This document shows positions 17,328 to 26,368 of a stretch of DNA of 64,000 nucleotides, piece by piece; position 1 is the first letter of the stretch, and each line of letters begins with the position of its first letter. Below the pieces are notes generated by a model. The model searched no databases. It was not told the origin of the DNA and saw only the letters and a program-made list of their open reading frames with translations. The position numbers and the translations under genes were made by a program. Source of the DNA: an uncultured Psychroserpens sp. (GTDB lineage: Bacteria; Bacteroidota; Bacteroidia; Flavobacteriales; Flavobacteriaceae); assembly GCF_947500255.1 (NCBI RefSeq), contig NZ_CANMRL010000001.1:1-64000 (forward strand), written 5' to 3'.

Positions 17328-18368
17328 TTATGTTTTATTTGCGAGTTGACCACATGCGGCATCAATGTCCTTTCCGCGGGAACGCCTAACTGTAACTGTA
17401 ATGTTATGAGCTTCCAGCATAGACACATACATATCTATAGCTTTGGAATTAGCCTGCTGAAACTCGCCATCATCTATAGGATTATATTCGATTAAATTGA
17501 CCTTGCTAGGTGCAAATTTGCAAAATTTGATAAGGGCATCCACATCTTTTTTAGAATCGTTTATGCCATCCCAAACCACATATTCATACGTGATTCTATT
17601 TTTTGTTTTGGCATACCAATATTCTAATGCTTCTCTTAAATCCTCCAACGGAAATGTAGCATTAAAAGGCATTATTGATGTTCGGGTTTCATTAATAGCA
17701 GAATGTAATGACACTGCCAATTTAAATTTCACCTCATCATCGGCCATTTTCTTAATCATTTTTGGCACGCCAGACGTCGACACCACGATACGTTTTGGAG
17801 ACATTCCCAAACCTTCTGGAGATGTAATCTTATCAATAGCTTTGAGTACGTTTTTATAATTCATGAGTGGCTCTCCCATTCCCATAAATACAATATTACT
17901 CAAGGGTCTATTGTGATACAATCGGCTTTCTTTATCGATTGCCACAACTTGATCATAGATCTCATCTGGATTTAGATTACGCATACGTTTTAATCGTGCA
18001 GTAGCACAAAATTTACAATCTAAACTACAACCTACTTGGCTTGACACACAAGCTGTTGTTCTATTTTTTGCTGGTATTAAAACCGACTCTACAATTAGAC
18101 CGTCGTGTAAACGCACTGCATTTTTTATAGTGCCATCGGCACTTTTTTGCATTTGATCTACCTTAATATGATTGATTACAAAATGGGTTTCAAGTTTTTG
18201 ACGTGTTTCTTTAGAAATATTGGTCATATCCTCAAAAGCATGAGCACCTTTACTCCATAACCATTCATAAACTTGGTTTCCTCGGAATGCCTTATCGCCT
18301 TCTCTTACGAAAAAATCTCGAAGTTGTTCCTTCGTTAATGCGCGTATGTCTCTTTTTTTAATTTCCAT
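17328..18368 (-). CDS. rlmN: Dual-specificity 23S rRNA A2503 / tRNA A37 C2-methyltransferase RlmN
   Basis: The 346-residue radical-SAM enzyme methylates C2 of adenosine. The 4Fe-4S motif CxxxCxxC is CSLDCKFC. The methyl-carrying cysteine is in the C-terminal IDAACGQLAN, and SSQVGCSLDCKFCATARLK is diagnostic. GEPLMNYKNVL and VSLHSAINETRTSIMPFN are typical of the family. The start at 18368 gives MEIKKRDIRALTKEQL, a normal N-terminus. It is convergent with the T9SS gene. A structured intergenic element lies upstream. Confidence 0.95.
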   Translation of the reverse strand: MEIKKRDIRALTKEQLRDFFVREGDKAFRGNQVYEWLWSKGAHAFEDMTNISKETRQKLETHFVINHIKVDQMQKSADGTIKNAVRLHDGLIVESVLIPAKNRTTACVSSQVGCSLDCKFCATARLKRMRNLNPDEIYDQVVAIDKESRLYHNRPLSNIVFMGMGEPLMNYKNVLKAIDKITSPEGLGMSPKRIVVSTSGVPKMIKKMADDEVKFKLAVSLHSAINETRTSIMPFNATFPLEDLREALEYWYAKTKNRITYEYVVWDGINDSKKDVDALIKFCKFAPSKVNLIEYNPIDDGEFQQANSKAIDMYVSMLEAHNITVTVRRSRGKDIDAACGQLANKT

Positions 18369-18445
18369 TTCTGGTGCAAAAGTAATGAAAGGAATAACGA
18401 TATTCGATATTCGATTTATGATTTTATAGTGCCTTAACTCGCATT

Positions 18446-18505
18446 AGTGATGGAAGCGGCATCCTTTTGCCTCTTTTTGGCAAAAGATATAGCTGAGAGC
18501 ACGAC
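18446..18505. ncRNA. Structured intergenic element (hairpin with conserved-looking flanks)
   Basis: CTTTTGCC (18464-18471), a 7-base loop and GGCAAAAG (18479-18486) make a perfect 8-bp stem. It is flanked by GTGATGGAAGCGGCAT on one side and ATATAGCTGAGAGCACGACC on the other. I recall near-identical flanks (GAAGCGGCATCC...GATATAGC) in many flavobacterial intergenic regions. It lies between the queA terminator and rlmN and has no open frame. Whether it is transcribed, and from which strand, is not known. Confidence 0.45.
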
Positions 18506-18527
18506 CCTTTGGGGAATGCCCAAATAA

Positions 18528-18553
18528 AAAGCCTCATGAAAACATAAGGCTTT
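18528..18553 (-). terminator. Intrinsic terminator of queA
   Basis: AAAGCCTcATG and CATaAGGCTTT pair around an AAAA loop with one mismatch. On the minus strand the hairpin is followed by a T run. It lies 21 bases after the queA stop. Confidence 0.8.
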
Positions 18554-18574
18554 AAATAGTATCGTATTGTGCTA

Positions 18575-19624
18575 TTAAATAATGAGCATCGCATCACCAT
18601 AGGTGTAAAAACGGTACTTCTCTTTAACAGCTTCTTCATAAGCTTTTTTCATAAAATCGTGACCTGCAAAAGCAGATACCATCATCAATAATGTTGACTT
18701 AGGTGTATGAAAATTAGTAATCATACTGTTAGCTATGCTAAAGTCGTAAGGTGGAAAAATAAATTTGTTGGTCCATCCCGAAAACTCATTAAGTGTACCA
18801 CTAGATGACACCGAACTTTCAATTGCTCGCATAGCTGTTGTACCAACGGCACATACACGCCTTTTTTCGGCAATTCCTTTATTAATAATATCTGTAGCCG
18901 GCTTGGTGATATAAATTTCTTCACTGTCCATTTTATGCTTAGATAAATCTTCTACCTCAACAGGATTAAAGGTTCCTAATCCAACATGCAACGTTACTTC
19001 TGGCAACTCAATACCTTTAATTTCCAAACGCTTGAGCAAGTGTTTCGAAAAGTGCAAACCTGCTGTTGGAGCAGCTACGGCACCTTCATTTTTAGCAAAA
19101 ATAGTTTGGTAACGCTCTTCATCTTCTGGTTCTACATCTCTTTTAATGTACTTAGGAAGTGGTGTTTCTCCAAGCTCTGTAAGCTTTCTTCTAAATTCAC
19201 TGTAAGACCCATCATATAAGAAACGTAAGGTTCTACCTCTTGACGTTGTGTTATCAATAACTTCGGCAACTAATGTTTCGTCATCACCAAAGTAAAGTTT
19301 ATTACCAATTCTAATCTTACGAGCTGGATCTACCAACACATCCCAAAGACGTTGTTCTTCATTTAATTCTCTTAATAAGAAGACTTCAATTCTAGCGCCA
19401 GTTTTTTCTTTGTTTCCATATAAACGCGCTGGAAATACTTTGGTATTATTTAAGATCATCACATCTCCTTCGTCAAAATAATCGATGATATCCTTAAATA
19501 GTTTATGTTCGATTGTTTGATTTTTTCTATCCAAAACCATTAATCTAGATTCGTCTCTTATGTCTGAAGGACGCTCAGCTAATAATTCTTCTGGAAGGTC
19601 AAAATTGAAGTGTGATAATTTCAT
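18575..19624 (-). CDS. queA: tRNA preQ1(34) S-adenosylmethionine ribosyltransferase-isomerase QueA
   Basis: The 349-residue enzyme transfers and isomerises the ribosyl group of SAM to preQ1 at tRNA position 34, giving epoxyqueuosine. Recognised from the N-terminal [19 protein letters not shown], the [12 protein letters not shown] motif and the C-terminal [19 protein letters not shown]. The length is usual. A TATATTTG box with a TTG 21 bases upstream lies in the 137-base gap after aroA, so it probably has its own promoter. A terminator follows. Confidence 0.96.
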   Translation of the reverse strand: MKLSHFNFDLPEELLAERPSDIRDESRLMVLDRKNQTIEHKLFKDIIDYFDEGDVMILNNTKVFPARLYGNKEKTGARIEVFLLRELNEEQRLWDVLVDPARKIRIGNKLYFGDDETLVAEVIDNTTSRGRTLRFLYDGSYSEFRRKLTELGETPLPKYIKRDVEPEDEERYQTIFAKNEGAVAAPTAGLHFSKHLLKRLEIKGIELPEVTLHVGLGTFNPVEVEDLSKHKMDSEEIYITKPATDIINKGIAEKRRVCAVGTTAMRAIESSVSSSGTLNEFSGWTNKFIFPPYDFSIANSMITNFHTPKSTLLMMVSAFAGHDFMKKAYEEAVKEKYRFYTYGDAMLII

Positions 19625-19715
19625 GTGCTATTGTTTTATTTATTTTGATAAGTCTCGCGATAGTTTCAGCGTTATCTTTTTGCTGGCTTCAAGAGTCTTA
19701 TTTTTTTACAAGTTG

Positions 19716-19747
19716 CAAATATACAATCTCAACATAGGGGTTGTCAA
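19716..19747 (-). promoter_or_regulatory. Predicted queA promoter
   Basis: On the minus strand, TTG (19747-19745), a 21-base spacer and TATATTTG (19723-19716) match the Bacteroidota -33/-7 promoter form with correct spacing. It is the best two-part match noticed in the window, 92 bases upstream of queA. Confidence 0.55.
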
Positions 19748-19761
19748 GTAAAACGCTGTAT

Positions 19762-20988
19762 TTATTTGGAAAATTTAAATCCGAGCGTTTTTAAATCGTC
19801 CCAAAACGTTGGATACGATTTAGAAACTACCATGTGATCTTCGATATTTAAATTAGTTTTTAAGGCCAAAGGGGCAAAAGCCATGGCCATTCTATGATCG
19901 TTATAGGTTGCAATAGTGACATTGTCTTTAATCAATGAAGGTACATAGAGCTCTAGTGTATCTTCGGAAATATCAACTTTAGCATTTAACTTTTCTAGTT
20001 CATTCTGAAGTGCTACCAATCGATCGGTTTCTTTTATTTTGAGTGTATGCAATCCTGAAAGATGACAATTTACACCTAATCCTAGACAGGTTACGGCGAT
20101 TGTTTGCGCTATGTCTGGAGCATTATTTAGTTGAAATTCTACAGCTTTCTCTTGAGTGACTTCTACTTTTTTTAAAGTGATAGTATGATCTCCAAATGTA
20201 GTTTCTACACCAAATGTTTTATAAATTTCTGCTAACACAGAGTCTCCTTGTAATGAGTCTTGTTTATAGGATGACAATTTAATCTCTGTCCCTAAAGGAC
20301 TCAATGCAGTAATGCTATAAAAATAGGATGCCGAAGACCAATCTGACTCCACTACCAAAAGATCACATGACAGATCTGAACGCTTTGACTCTACCTTGAT
20401 AACTTGATCTTCAAATGTTGTTTTGATTCCTACTTGATTGAGCAAATCTAATGTCATATTGATATAAGGAATAGACGTAATTTTTCCTTCTAAGGTCAAT
20501 TCTAGTCCGTTTTCCAAACTTGAAGCAATAAGCAATAATGCAGAAATATACTGACTGCTTACATTAGCCTTTAACGTTACTTTATCTTTTACTAGATACG
20601 TACCTTTAATCTTCAATGGCGGACAACCATGTGTTTCGAGGTATGAAATTTGAGCGCCTAATTGGTTTAAAGCGTCGACCAATATTTCTATAGGTCGTTC
20701 TTTCATTCGGTTTGAACCAGTGAGTACTACTTCTCTACCCATTTGTTGAGCAAAGTAAGCCGTAAGAAAGCGCATTGCTGTTCCTGCATGATGAATATCA
20801 ACCACATTCTCTATAGACGTCAAAGCCTTTTGCATGACTTTGGAATCATCAGAATTCGAAATATTCTCTATGCTTAATTCTGGATAGAGTGCCTGCAATA
20901 ACAGTAATCTATTGGATTCGCTTTTAGAGCCCGTAATTATAATTTCGGATATGTTTCCGATTTGAGATTTGTAAAGCTGTAGTGTCAT
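19762..20988 (-). CDS. aroA: 3-phosphoshikimate 1-carboxyvinyltransferase (EPSP synthase), variant active site
   Basis: The 408-residue enzyme catalyses step six of the shikimate pathway. Recognisable segments are ITGSKSESNRLLLLQAL, SSQYISALLLIASSL, NNAPDIAQTIAVTC, KETDRLVAL and YNDHRMAMAFAPLAL. The loop usually written GNAGTAMRPL reads HHAGTAMRFL here, with His-His for Gly-Asn and Phe for the Pro. That loop lines the phosphoenolpyruvate/glyphosate pocket. The start ATG follows directly on the T run of an intrinsic terminator (20989-21014), an odd arrangement for a leader. Confidence 0.92.
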   Translation of the reverse strand: MTLQLYKSQIGNISEIIITGSKSESNRLLLLQALYPELSIENISNSDDSKVMQKALTSIENVVDIHHAGTAMRFLTAYFAQQMGREVVLTGSNRMKERPIEILVDALNQLGAQISYLETHGCPPLKIKGTYLVKDKVTLKANVSSQYISALLLIASSLENGLELTLEGKITSIPYINMTLDLLNQVGIKTTFEDQVIKVESKRSDLSCDLLVVESDWSSASYFYSITALSPLGTEIKLSSYKQDSLQGDSVLAEIYKTFGVETTFGDHTITLKKVEVTQEKAVEFQLNNAPDIAQTIAVTCLGLGVNCHLSGLHTLKIKETDRLVALQNELEKLNAKVDISEDTLELYVPSLIKDNVTIATYNDHRMAMAFAPLALKTNLNIEDHMVVSKSYPTFWDDLKTLGFKFSK

Positions 20989-21014
20989 AAAAAAATTCCT
21001 GCTTGCGCAGGAAT
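20989..21014 (-). terminator. Intrinsic terminator abutting the aroA start codon
   Basis: ATTCCTGC (20995-21002) and GCAGGAAT (21007-21014) form a perfect 8-bp stem with a GCAA tetraloop on the minus strand. It is followed by seven T and then directly by the aroA ATG. It lies 3 bases after the MazG-like gene stop. It could simply end that transcript, or regulate read-through into aroA. Confidence 0.8.
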
Positions 21015-21017
21015 GGT

Positions 21018-21344
21018 TTATTTTAGTTTGTCATTATTGTGATGTCTATCGTGATCTCGTTTGGCTTTTTTATCCATTTTTTTATCGAAAGCACTTTGCA
21101 GATCTATTCCTGTTTGATTTGCTAGGCACAAAACTACAAAAACTACGTCTGCTAATTCCTCTCCTAAGTCCTTATCTTTATCACTTTCTTTTTCACTCTG
21201 CTCGCCATAACGCCTTGCTATAATTCTGGCAACCTCACCCACTTCTTCGGTAAGTTGAGCCATATTGGTTAGCTCGTTAAAATATCTTACGCCATGCGTT
21301 TTAATCCAATTATCAACATCCAGTTGAGCATTTTTAATATTCAT
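21018..21344 (-). CDS. MazG-like nucleotide pyrophosphohydrolase
   Basis: The 108-residue all-alpha NTP pyrophosphatase-type protein has the metal-binding EEVGEVARIIARR and GEELADVVFVVLCLA motifs. Such single-domain proteins hydrolyse non-canonical or excess nucleoside triphosphates. The C-terminus is very charged and His-rich (DHDRHHNNDK). The ATG at 21344 follows the stop of the DUF3857 gene by one base (TAA-C-ATG), so translation is probably coupled. A longer frame starting at 21398 would overlap that gene by 50 bases and is not supported. Confidence 0.88.
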   Translation of the reverse strand: MNIKNAQLDVDNWIKTHGVRYFNELTNMAQLTEEVGEVARIIARRYGEQSEKESDKDKDLGEELADVVFVVLCLANQTGIDLQSAFDKKMDKKAKRDHDRHHNNDKLK

Positions 21345-21345
21345 G

Positions 21346-23364
21346 TTACACTTTTTTAAGTACGACTTGTTCTGATTGCTTTTCAACAATTTTTTCATAA
21401 AAATCTTTGAATACTTTATAATCGTCAGAATTTATAAAAGACGTATTCATCTCCAAAGAAATATTTAATTGAAGAAATTTACCACTTTCTTTGATGATAT
21501 ATGTAAACTTAGCATCATTATCTTTAAACTCATACGCTCCATTTTCTGGCAAGGATTCAACTTGATACCCATCTGGAATCATAATATTGATAACATACTT
21601 ATCTTCAAATGGAAAACTAAAATCGATTGGATATTGTCGCTCTTCTAATTTAAACGGACTCTCTTTTGTTGCCATAAAAAACATTGGTGAAAAATATAAG
21701 TTTCCGCCAATATCATCTATTCCGTCACTTAACGTATAATCATACGACAATCTTACGGGTTGAGTAATATCTGTATCATTTTTATAGTCGATATTAGAAA
21801 CCTCGATATCACCTTTGTTTTTTTCAAGACGTTTTCTGTGTTCATCAGCACTAATTCCGGTGTTACTCTTTCTATAAGATAAAGCCAAATGATCTGAAAT
21901 GTTGCGTCTTACTTTTCCGTTAATAGTAAAATCTTCATTGATCTTTACATTTAAAGACGTAGATTCTGTAGCCTTCCCTGTTGGCCTTAAAGACACCCAA
22001 CCTGAAGTTCCATCATCTTTTATTACACGACCTTGCCAATTTAATGCACGTTGCGGCAATACATTAACCATACTATACATTTCGGTTGCATCAAATAAGG
22101 CATAACTATCTTGATTCTCCACCATACAAATCACATAATTAAAACCTTTACGCGTTGGAAACAAAGGAATACCGTTATTCTTTGTACTTACTAATACTGG
22201 GTTAGCATTCACGCCTTGCGAGCGCAACATTGCAATCAATAAAAGGTTGATGTCTGCTACATTACCTTCACCTTCTTTATAAGCTTTACGTATACCTTTT
22301 TGTGCTCTAAAACCATATAATCCATTCCACTTTACCTTAGACTTTACATACGATTGCAATACAAAACCTTTTTGAAAATCATCATTAGCAGAGGCAACAA
22401 GTGATTGTATATCTTCTTTAAAAAAGCCAGATCTATTAAGCTGATTTCCAAAATCGGATTCATCATATATGGATTTTGACACATTTTCCCAATTAGATGA
22501 AAATGATTTTTCTACAGCACCATAAGTATTTAAAATAGCAGATAATTCCAAACTCATTTTGGCCCTGTAATTATCCATATTACCAGCATAAGCCTCGCCT
22601 TTTAACGAAGGGATATTTGATTCGTTTGCCGAAAGCACATTGACTTTATATTCGAATGAACCACTTGAATAATTTTTAACACTTCTTGACGCTTGATTGT
22701 TTTGAACTGTTCTTTTATAGGTAGCTGACTTGTTTTCAACGGTACTTTTGATATTGGGATAATAAAATGCCCTAGGATTCACTTTTTTATTATACACATA
22801 ATATTCTGGACTTGCTATTTTCAAATCCAATTTATCAATGGGAATATTATATTGAAATACAATGTCATCTATAGTTAAAAATGGAGAAATTACATCATAG
22901 GTAAATTCAATAATGCAACCTTCATTTACATTAGGCATCGTTATGGTATTGATCTCTATAAAATCAGTAGCATCTTCTTCAAAAATACCCTCTTTTTTTA
23001 GTTTGTCTTTTTCAATCTTTCCATTAACGAGATTATACGTATAACCTTTTAATCCCGTTAATTTTTCTTTACTCCCTGCTCCAGCTTGGTACAAGAAAAT
23101 CTTTTCTGTAGCATAATTAAAGCCGTCTTTGTTATATATTTTTATACGTTCATGTACTTGTCGCCTCTGTACAAAACCTCTCTCATCTGTAAATTCGAAA
23201 TAAATATTTTCATTTTTGTAAAGAATTGCTGCATTAGCAGCTGAATCAATAGGATGTTGTTTTTGAGCTAATTCTTCAGCAGATACTTTTCCAAATTTAT
23301 AATTTTGTGCCTTACTAGACATCATAAATGCTACAAGCAGAATTAGTGTTAATAGTTGTTTCAT
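21346..23364 (-). CDS. DUF3857 protein with degenerate transglutaminase-like domain
   Basis: The 672-residue exported protein has a signal peptide (MKQLLTLILLVAFMMSSKAQ), an N-terminal DUF3857 domain (about 45-240) and a transglutaminase-like domain (about 270-450). The usual catalytic Cys is Val in EGNVADINLLL, and the His position reads FNYVICMV, so the fold looks catalytically dead. A C-terminal beta-rich part follows. It is the second of two tandem DUF3857 genes. The paralogue upstream (23381-25282) keeps the Cys and His. The pair probably acts in the envelope; the substrate is unknown. The start at 23364 was chosen for its signal peptide. Confidence 0.85.
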   Translation of the reverse strand: MKQLLTLILLVAFMMSSKAQNYKFGKVSAEELAQKQHPIDSAANAAILYKNENIYFEFTDERGFVQRRQVHERIKIYNKDGFNYATEKIFLYQAGAGSKEKLTGLKGYTYNLVNGKIEKDKLKKEGIFEEDATDFIEINTITMPNVNEGCIIEFTYDVISPFLTIDDIVFQYNIPIDKLDLKIASPEYYVYNKKVNPRAFYYPNIKSTVENKSATYKRTVQNNQASRSVKNYSSGSFEYKVNVLSANESNIPSLKGEAYAGNMDNYRAKMSLELSAILNTYGAVEKSFSSNWENVSKSIYDESDFGNQLNRSGFFKEDIQSLVASANDDFQKGFVLQSYVKSKVKWNGLYGFRAQKGIRKAYKEGEGNVADINLLLIAMLRSQGVNANPVLVSTKNNGIPLFPTRKGFNYVICMVENQDSYALFDATEMYSMVNVLPQRALNWQGRVIKDDGTSGWVSLRPTGKATESTSLNVKINEDFTINGKVRRNISDHLALSYRKSNTGISADEHRKRLEKNKGDIEVSNIDYKNDTDITQPVRLSYDYTLSDGIDDIGGNLYFSPMFFMATKESPFKLEERQYPIDFSFPFEDKYVINIMIPDGYQVESLPENGAYEFKDNDAKFTYIIKESGKFLQLNISLEMNTSFINSDDYKVFKDFYEKIVEKQSEQVVLKKV

Positions 23365-23380
23365 GGTTAGGTATATTGAT

Positions 23381-25282
23381 TTAGTTAGTAGTAAGTACAA
23401 CTTTAGTTTTATCATGCTTCACAATAGTTGACATAAAAGAGCGGAAATCGTCGTACTCTTCTTTAGGATAATAGCCTTTATTTAAAATGTGTGTTCGTTT
23501 ATAGACCAATTCATGTTCTGAGCGTTTTTCAATAGAGAACTTATAAGTCCCAAATTTATTGACTATTTCTATGGGGTTTGGCATGGCTTCAACCTTAAGA
23601 TCTGGAGCTATTTTAATGACAAACTCATCTACATCTTTATAACCTCTTTCAATTTCAAAATCTAAAGTTCTGTTTTCGTAGCGCGTAGGTATACTTTTGA
23701 TTCTATTAAAAGCATTAGGCTGAAACAATAGACGCTTTCCCGTTTTGGTAACAAAACTAGATGAAGATACATTTACTTTTTCTGTAAACTCAACATGATC
23801 TTTATCGTTATTAAAGGCTATATTATCTACTGAAAGATTATTAATATAATCCCAATATTCTTTAAAATATAATTCTTGTTCTCGCAGAGGTCTTTTTTGA
23901 ACACCTTCATGCAATGCATATTGGTAACCATAAGTTTTTATGGTAACACTTCCAGAAATTTCTCCATTTATCGTAAGGTTAACATCTGCATTAGTCAACT
24001 GCAGGTTATCTTCTGTTTTGTATATTGTGGTGTGTACAATTTTACCACCTTCAGGTGTGATTAATAAAGCGTCACGATCATCTGTAAAGCTCGCAATAAA
24101 ACCAAACGGATTTGTTTGATTAGTGCATTCTAACCAAATATCTTTCTCTTCATTTGGGACGCATAATACGACATGGTTTCCTTCGGTAGCAGAAAACTCT
24201 TTATCTATACTCACCAAATCTTCATCACCATAAATCACTGCATAATGCGCCTCAACACCAACTTCCTCCAACAACGCTTTCGTATAGTTTGATAACCCTT
24301 TGCAATCGGCATAACCCAAGCGCTCAACATCTTCAGCCAACATAGGTTTCCAACCGCCAATACCTACTTGAACACTTATATAGCGTGTTTTTTCTTGCAT
24401 ATAGTTGTATACAATTCTAGCTTTTTCAATATCAGAAGTTGCATTTTTTGTAAGTGCTTTAATTTCAGTTTTCACAGCATCTGGTAGTGCTTCTGTTCCC
24501 GATAAAAGTTCGTCATGCATCCACTTTCCAAAATCTTGCCAGTTATTATTAATACCTCGCACACCTTCCATTTCAAATTCGGTTAATGCAACTCTTAAAA
24601 CTGGAGCAAATGTTCTAAAAGAAGGACTATATGCTTCAGGTTTTAAGGACGTTAAATTTTTTGCTGTATAATGATAGTCACTATGTTTTTCGATATTATA
24701 ATTTTCAAGGTTGATGGGCTTAGTTTTCAACTCAACACCTGAATTATTAGTGATTTTATATTCTGAATTCTGAGCACTAACATAAAATCCGTTTATGGGA
24801 CTCCAACTAGGAAAAAATGCCGTACTCGCATACTCTACTTCTACTTCATAAGATACTGTATATGGATAACTAATTGGTGTATATTCCAGATACTTCACTC
24901 GACTATCGGAATATAATGTACCTCCACTTACGGCACTAACATCTTCAAAGTCCTTTTCCTTAAACTTCTTGATTTCATTCCCGTTTTTATCATATATCCT
25001 AGCTTCTAATGCTTTAATTTTTATGCGTTTATCGTAAGACTCCACAGTTCCTTGATGTCTTATTCCTCCTTCATTAAATACTGTGACAATGCGTTTTCTT
25101 TTGTATATAAATTTATTGTAAGCCTTGACTTCGATATCAGTTTTATCATACCTAATGACAGCATTTGATTTGATTTTTAATTCAAATGGAATCGTTGATG
25201 ATTTATATAAGTCGGCCTCTTGGGCAAACAACATTGAAGACAGTGATGTTAACAATAACATCACCAAAATTCTGAAGGGCAT
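23381..25282 (-). CDS. DUF3857 and transglutaminase-like domain protein
   Basis: The 633-residue exported protein has a signal peptide (LVMLLLTSLSSMLFAQ), a DUF3857 domain (about 50-230) and a transglutaminase core (about 270-400). Candidate catalytic residues are intact: Cys in RLGYADCKGLSNYTKALL, His in TEGNHVVLCV, and the acidic strand WLECTNQ. A C-terminal beta-rich domain follows. It may act on peptides or proteins in the periplasm. It is first in an operon with the degenerate paralogue 16 bases downstream. A TATATTTG box at 25318-25311 (minus) is a possible promoter. Confidence 0.88.
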   Translation of the reverse strand: MPFRILVMLLLTSLSSMLFAQEADLYKSSTIPFELKIKSNAVIRYDKTDIEVKAYNKFIYKRKRIVTVFNEGGIRHQGTVESYDKRIKIKALEARIYDKNGNEIKKFKEKDFEDVSAVSGGTLYSDSRVKYLEYTPISYPYTVSYEVEVEYASTAFFPSWSPINGFYVSAQNSEYKITNNSGVELKTKPINLENYNIEKHSDYHYTAKNLTSLKPEAYSPSFRTFAPVLRVALTEFEMEGVRGINNNWQDFGKWMHDELLSGTEALPDAVKTEIKALTKNATSDIEKARIVYNYMQEKTRYISVQVGIGGWKPMLAEDVERLGYADCKGLSNYTKALLEEVGVEAHYAVIYGDEDLVSIDKEFSATEGNHVVLCVPNEEKDIWLECTNQTNPFGFIASFTDDRDALLITPEGGKIVHTTIYKTEDNLQLTNADVNLTINGEISGSVTIKTYGYQYALHEGVQKRPLREQELYFKEYWDYINNLSVDNIAFNNDKDHVEFTEKVNVSSSSFVTKTGKRLLFQPNAFNRIKSIPTRYENRTLDFEIERGYKDVDEFVIKIAPDLKVEAMPNPIEIVNKFGTYKFSIEKRSEHELVYKRTHILNKGYYPKEEYDDFRSFMSTIVKHDKTKVVLTTN

Positions 25283-25368
25283 TCTTTAGAGTTTTTATTA
25301 ATAGCTAATTCAAATATAGCTGTTTTATTTTAACAGAATGTGTAAAAAACAGAAAAGCAATTACACAA

Positions 25369-25896
25369 CTACAATATAGACTTTTTTCTCTTTTTAAACA
25401 CATATAACGTGGTTAAAATAATGAAACATGGAATGGCTATATATTTGAACTCACTAATGATAACACGAAGGCCCCATTCTGAAAAAAATCGTTCAATACC
25501 TAATGGTGATACTTCAATCACTCTACATGGAAAAAAATGTCTGGAATTTTCAAAAGGAATGAAAAATCCAACGCCTCTTCCTCCTGTAGTCATAGCGTCT
25601 AATATCCCATGAGATATGGTTGATAGAAAAATCACTATGGCGAAAACTAGTTTTCTTGTTTTTCCGAAAACAGCGCACAATACAATACTCCAAATCAATG
25701 CAAACAGAATAGAATGTGTAAACCCTCTATGTCCTAATGGATGCATATAATCGATACCAAATTTAAAAGATAGTACATCCAGATCTGGAAGTATAGCAGA
25801 ACCAATAGCTAGAAACACCAATAATGCATTCGATTTTGAATCTAAGACTTTTGCTGTAGTATAGGCTACCAATCCATGACCAAAAACTGATGCCAT
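25369..25896 (-). CDS. YdjM-like membrane-bound metal-dependent hydrolase
   Basis: The 175-residue integral membrane protein has about four hydrophobic helices. Conserved polar residues of the YdjM/DUF457 family are seen in AIGSAILPDLDVL, HPLGHRGFTHS and STISHGILDAMT. His and Asp residues at the membrane surface suggest metal binding. Known members include the E. coli inner-membrane protein YdjM; the substrate is not established. The start overlaps the dtd stop by one base (TAATG), so the two genes are one transcript. Confidence 0.85.
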   Translation of the reverse strand: MASVFGHGLVAYTTAKVLDSKSNALLVFLAIGSAILPDLDVLSFKFGIDYMHPLGHRGFTHSILFALIWSIVLCAVFGKTRKLVFAIVIFLSTISHGILDAMTTGGRGVGFFIPFENSRHFFPCRVIEVSPLGIERFFSEWGLRVIISEFKYIAIPCFIILTTLYVFKKRKKSIL

Positions 25897-26348
25897 TATG
25901 CTTTGTTTTTTGTATCAATAATTATAGTCACAGGACCATCATTAAGCAGTTCTACTTTCATATCTGCACCAAACTCACCTGTCTGAACCACTTTACCCAA
26001 ATCGGTCTCTAATTGCTTTACAAAAGCCTTATAGAGTGGAACAGCAATATCTGGCTTAGCGGCATAAATATAGCTAGGTCTATTTCCTTTTTTAGTACTA
26101 GCATGCAGTGTAAATTGACTCACAACGATAGCCTCTCCATCTATTTGAAGTATTGACTTATTCATGACACCGTTCTCATCTGAAAAAATTCGGAGATTTG
26201 TAATTTTATTAGATAACCATTTAATATCATCTTGTGTATCATCATTGACTATTCCTAAAAGAATAAGCAAACCCGATTGGATATTGGCCACTTTTTGCCC
26301 TTCAATAGTTACAGAAGCTTGAGACACACGTTGGATGACTGCTTTCAT
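25896..26348 (-). CDS. dtd: D-aminoacyl-tRNA deacylase
   Basis: The 150-residue enzyme removes D-amino acids (and glycine) mischarged on tRNA. Both conserved active-site segments are present: VVSQFTLHASTKKGNRPS, and the cis-proline motif in ELLNDGPVTIIID. The N-terminal MKAVIQRVSQASVTIEGQKV is diagnostic. The length is exactly typical. It lies between a small ExbD-like lipoprotein gene and a membrane hydrolase gene, all on the minus strand. Confidence 0.96.
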   Translation of the reverse strand: MKAVIQRVSQASVTIEGQKVANIQSGLLILLGIVNDDTQDDIKWLSNKITNLRIFSDENGVMNKSILQIDGEAIVVSQFTLHASTKKGNRPSYIYAAKPDIAVPLYKAFVKQLETDLGKVVQTGEFGADMKVELLNDGPVTIIIDTKNKA

Positions 26349-26368
26349 TACTCTTTTACTTCGTTTTC

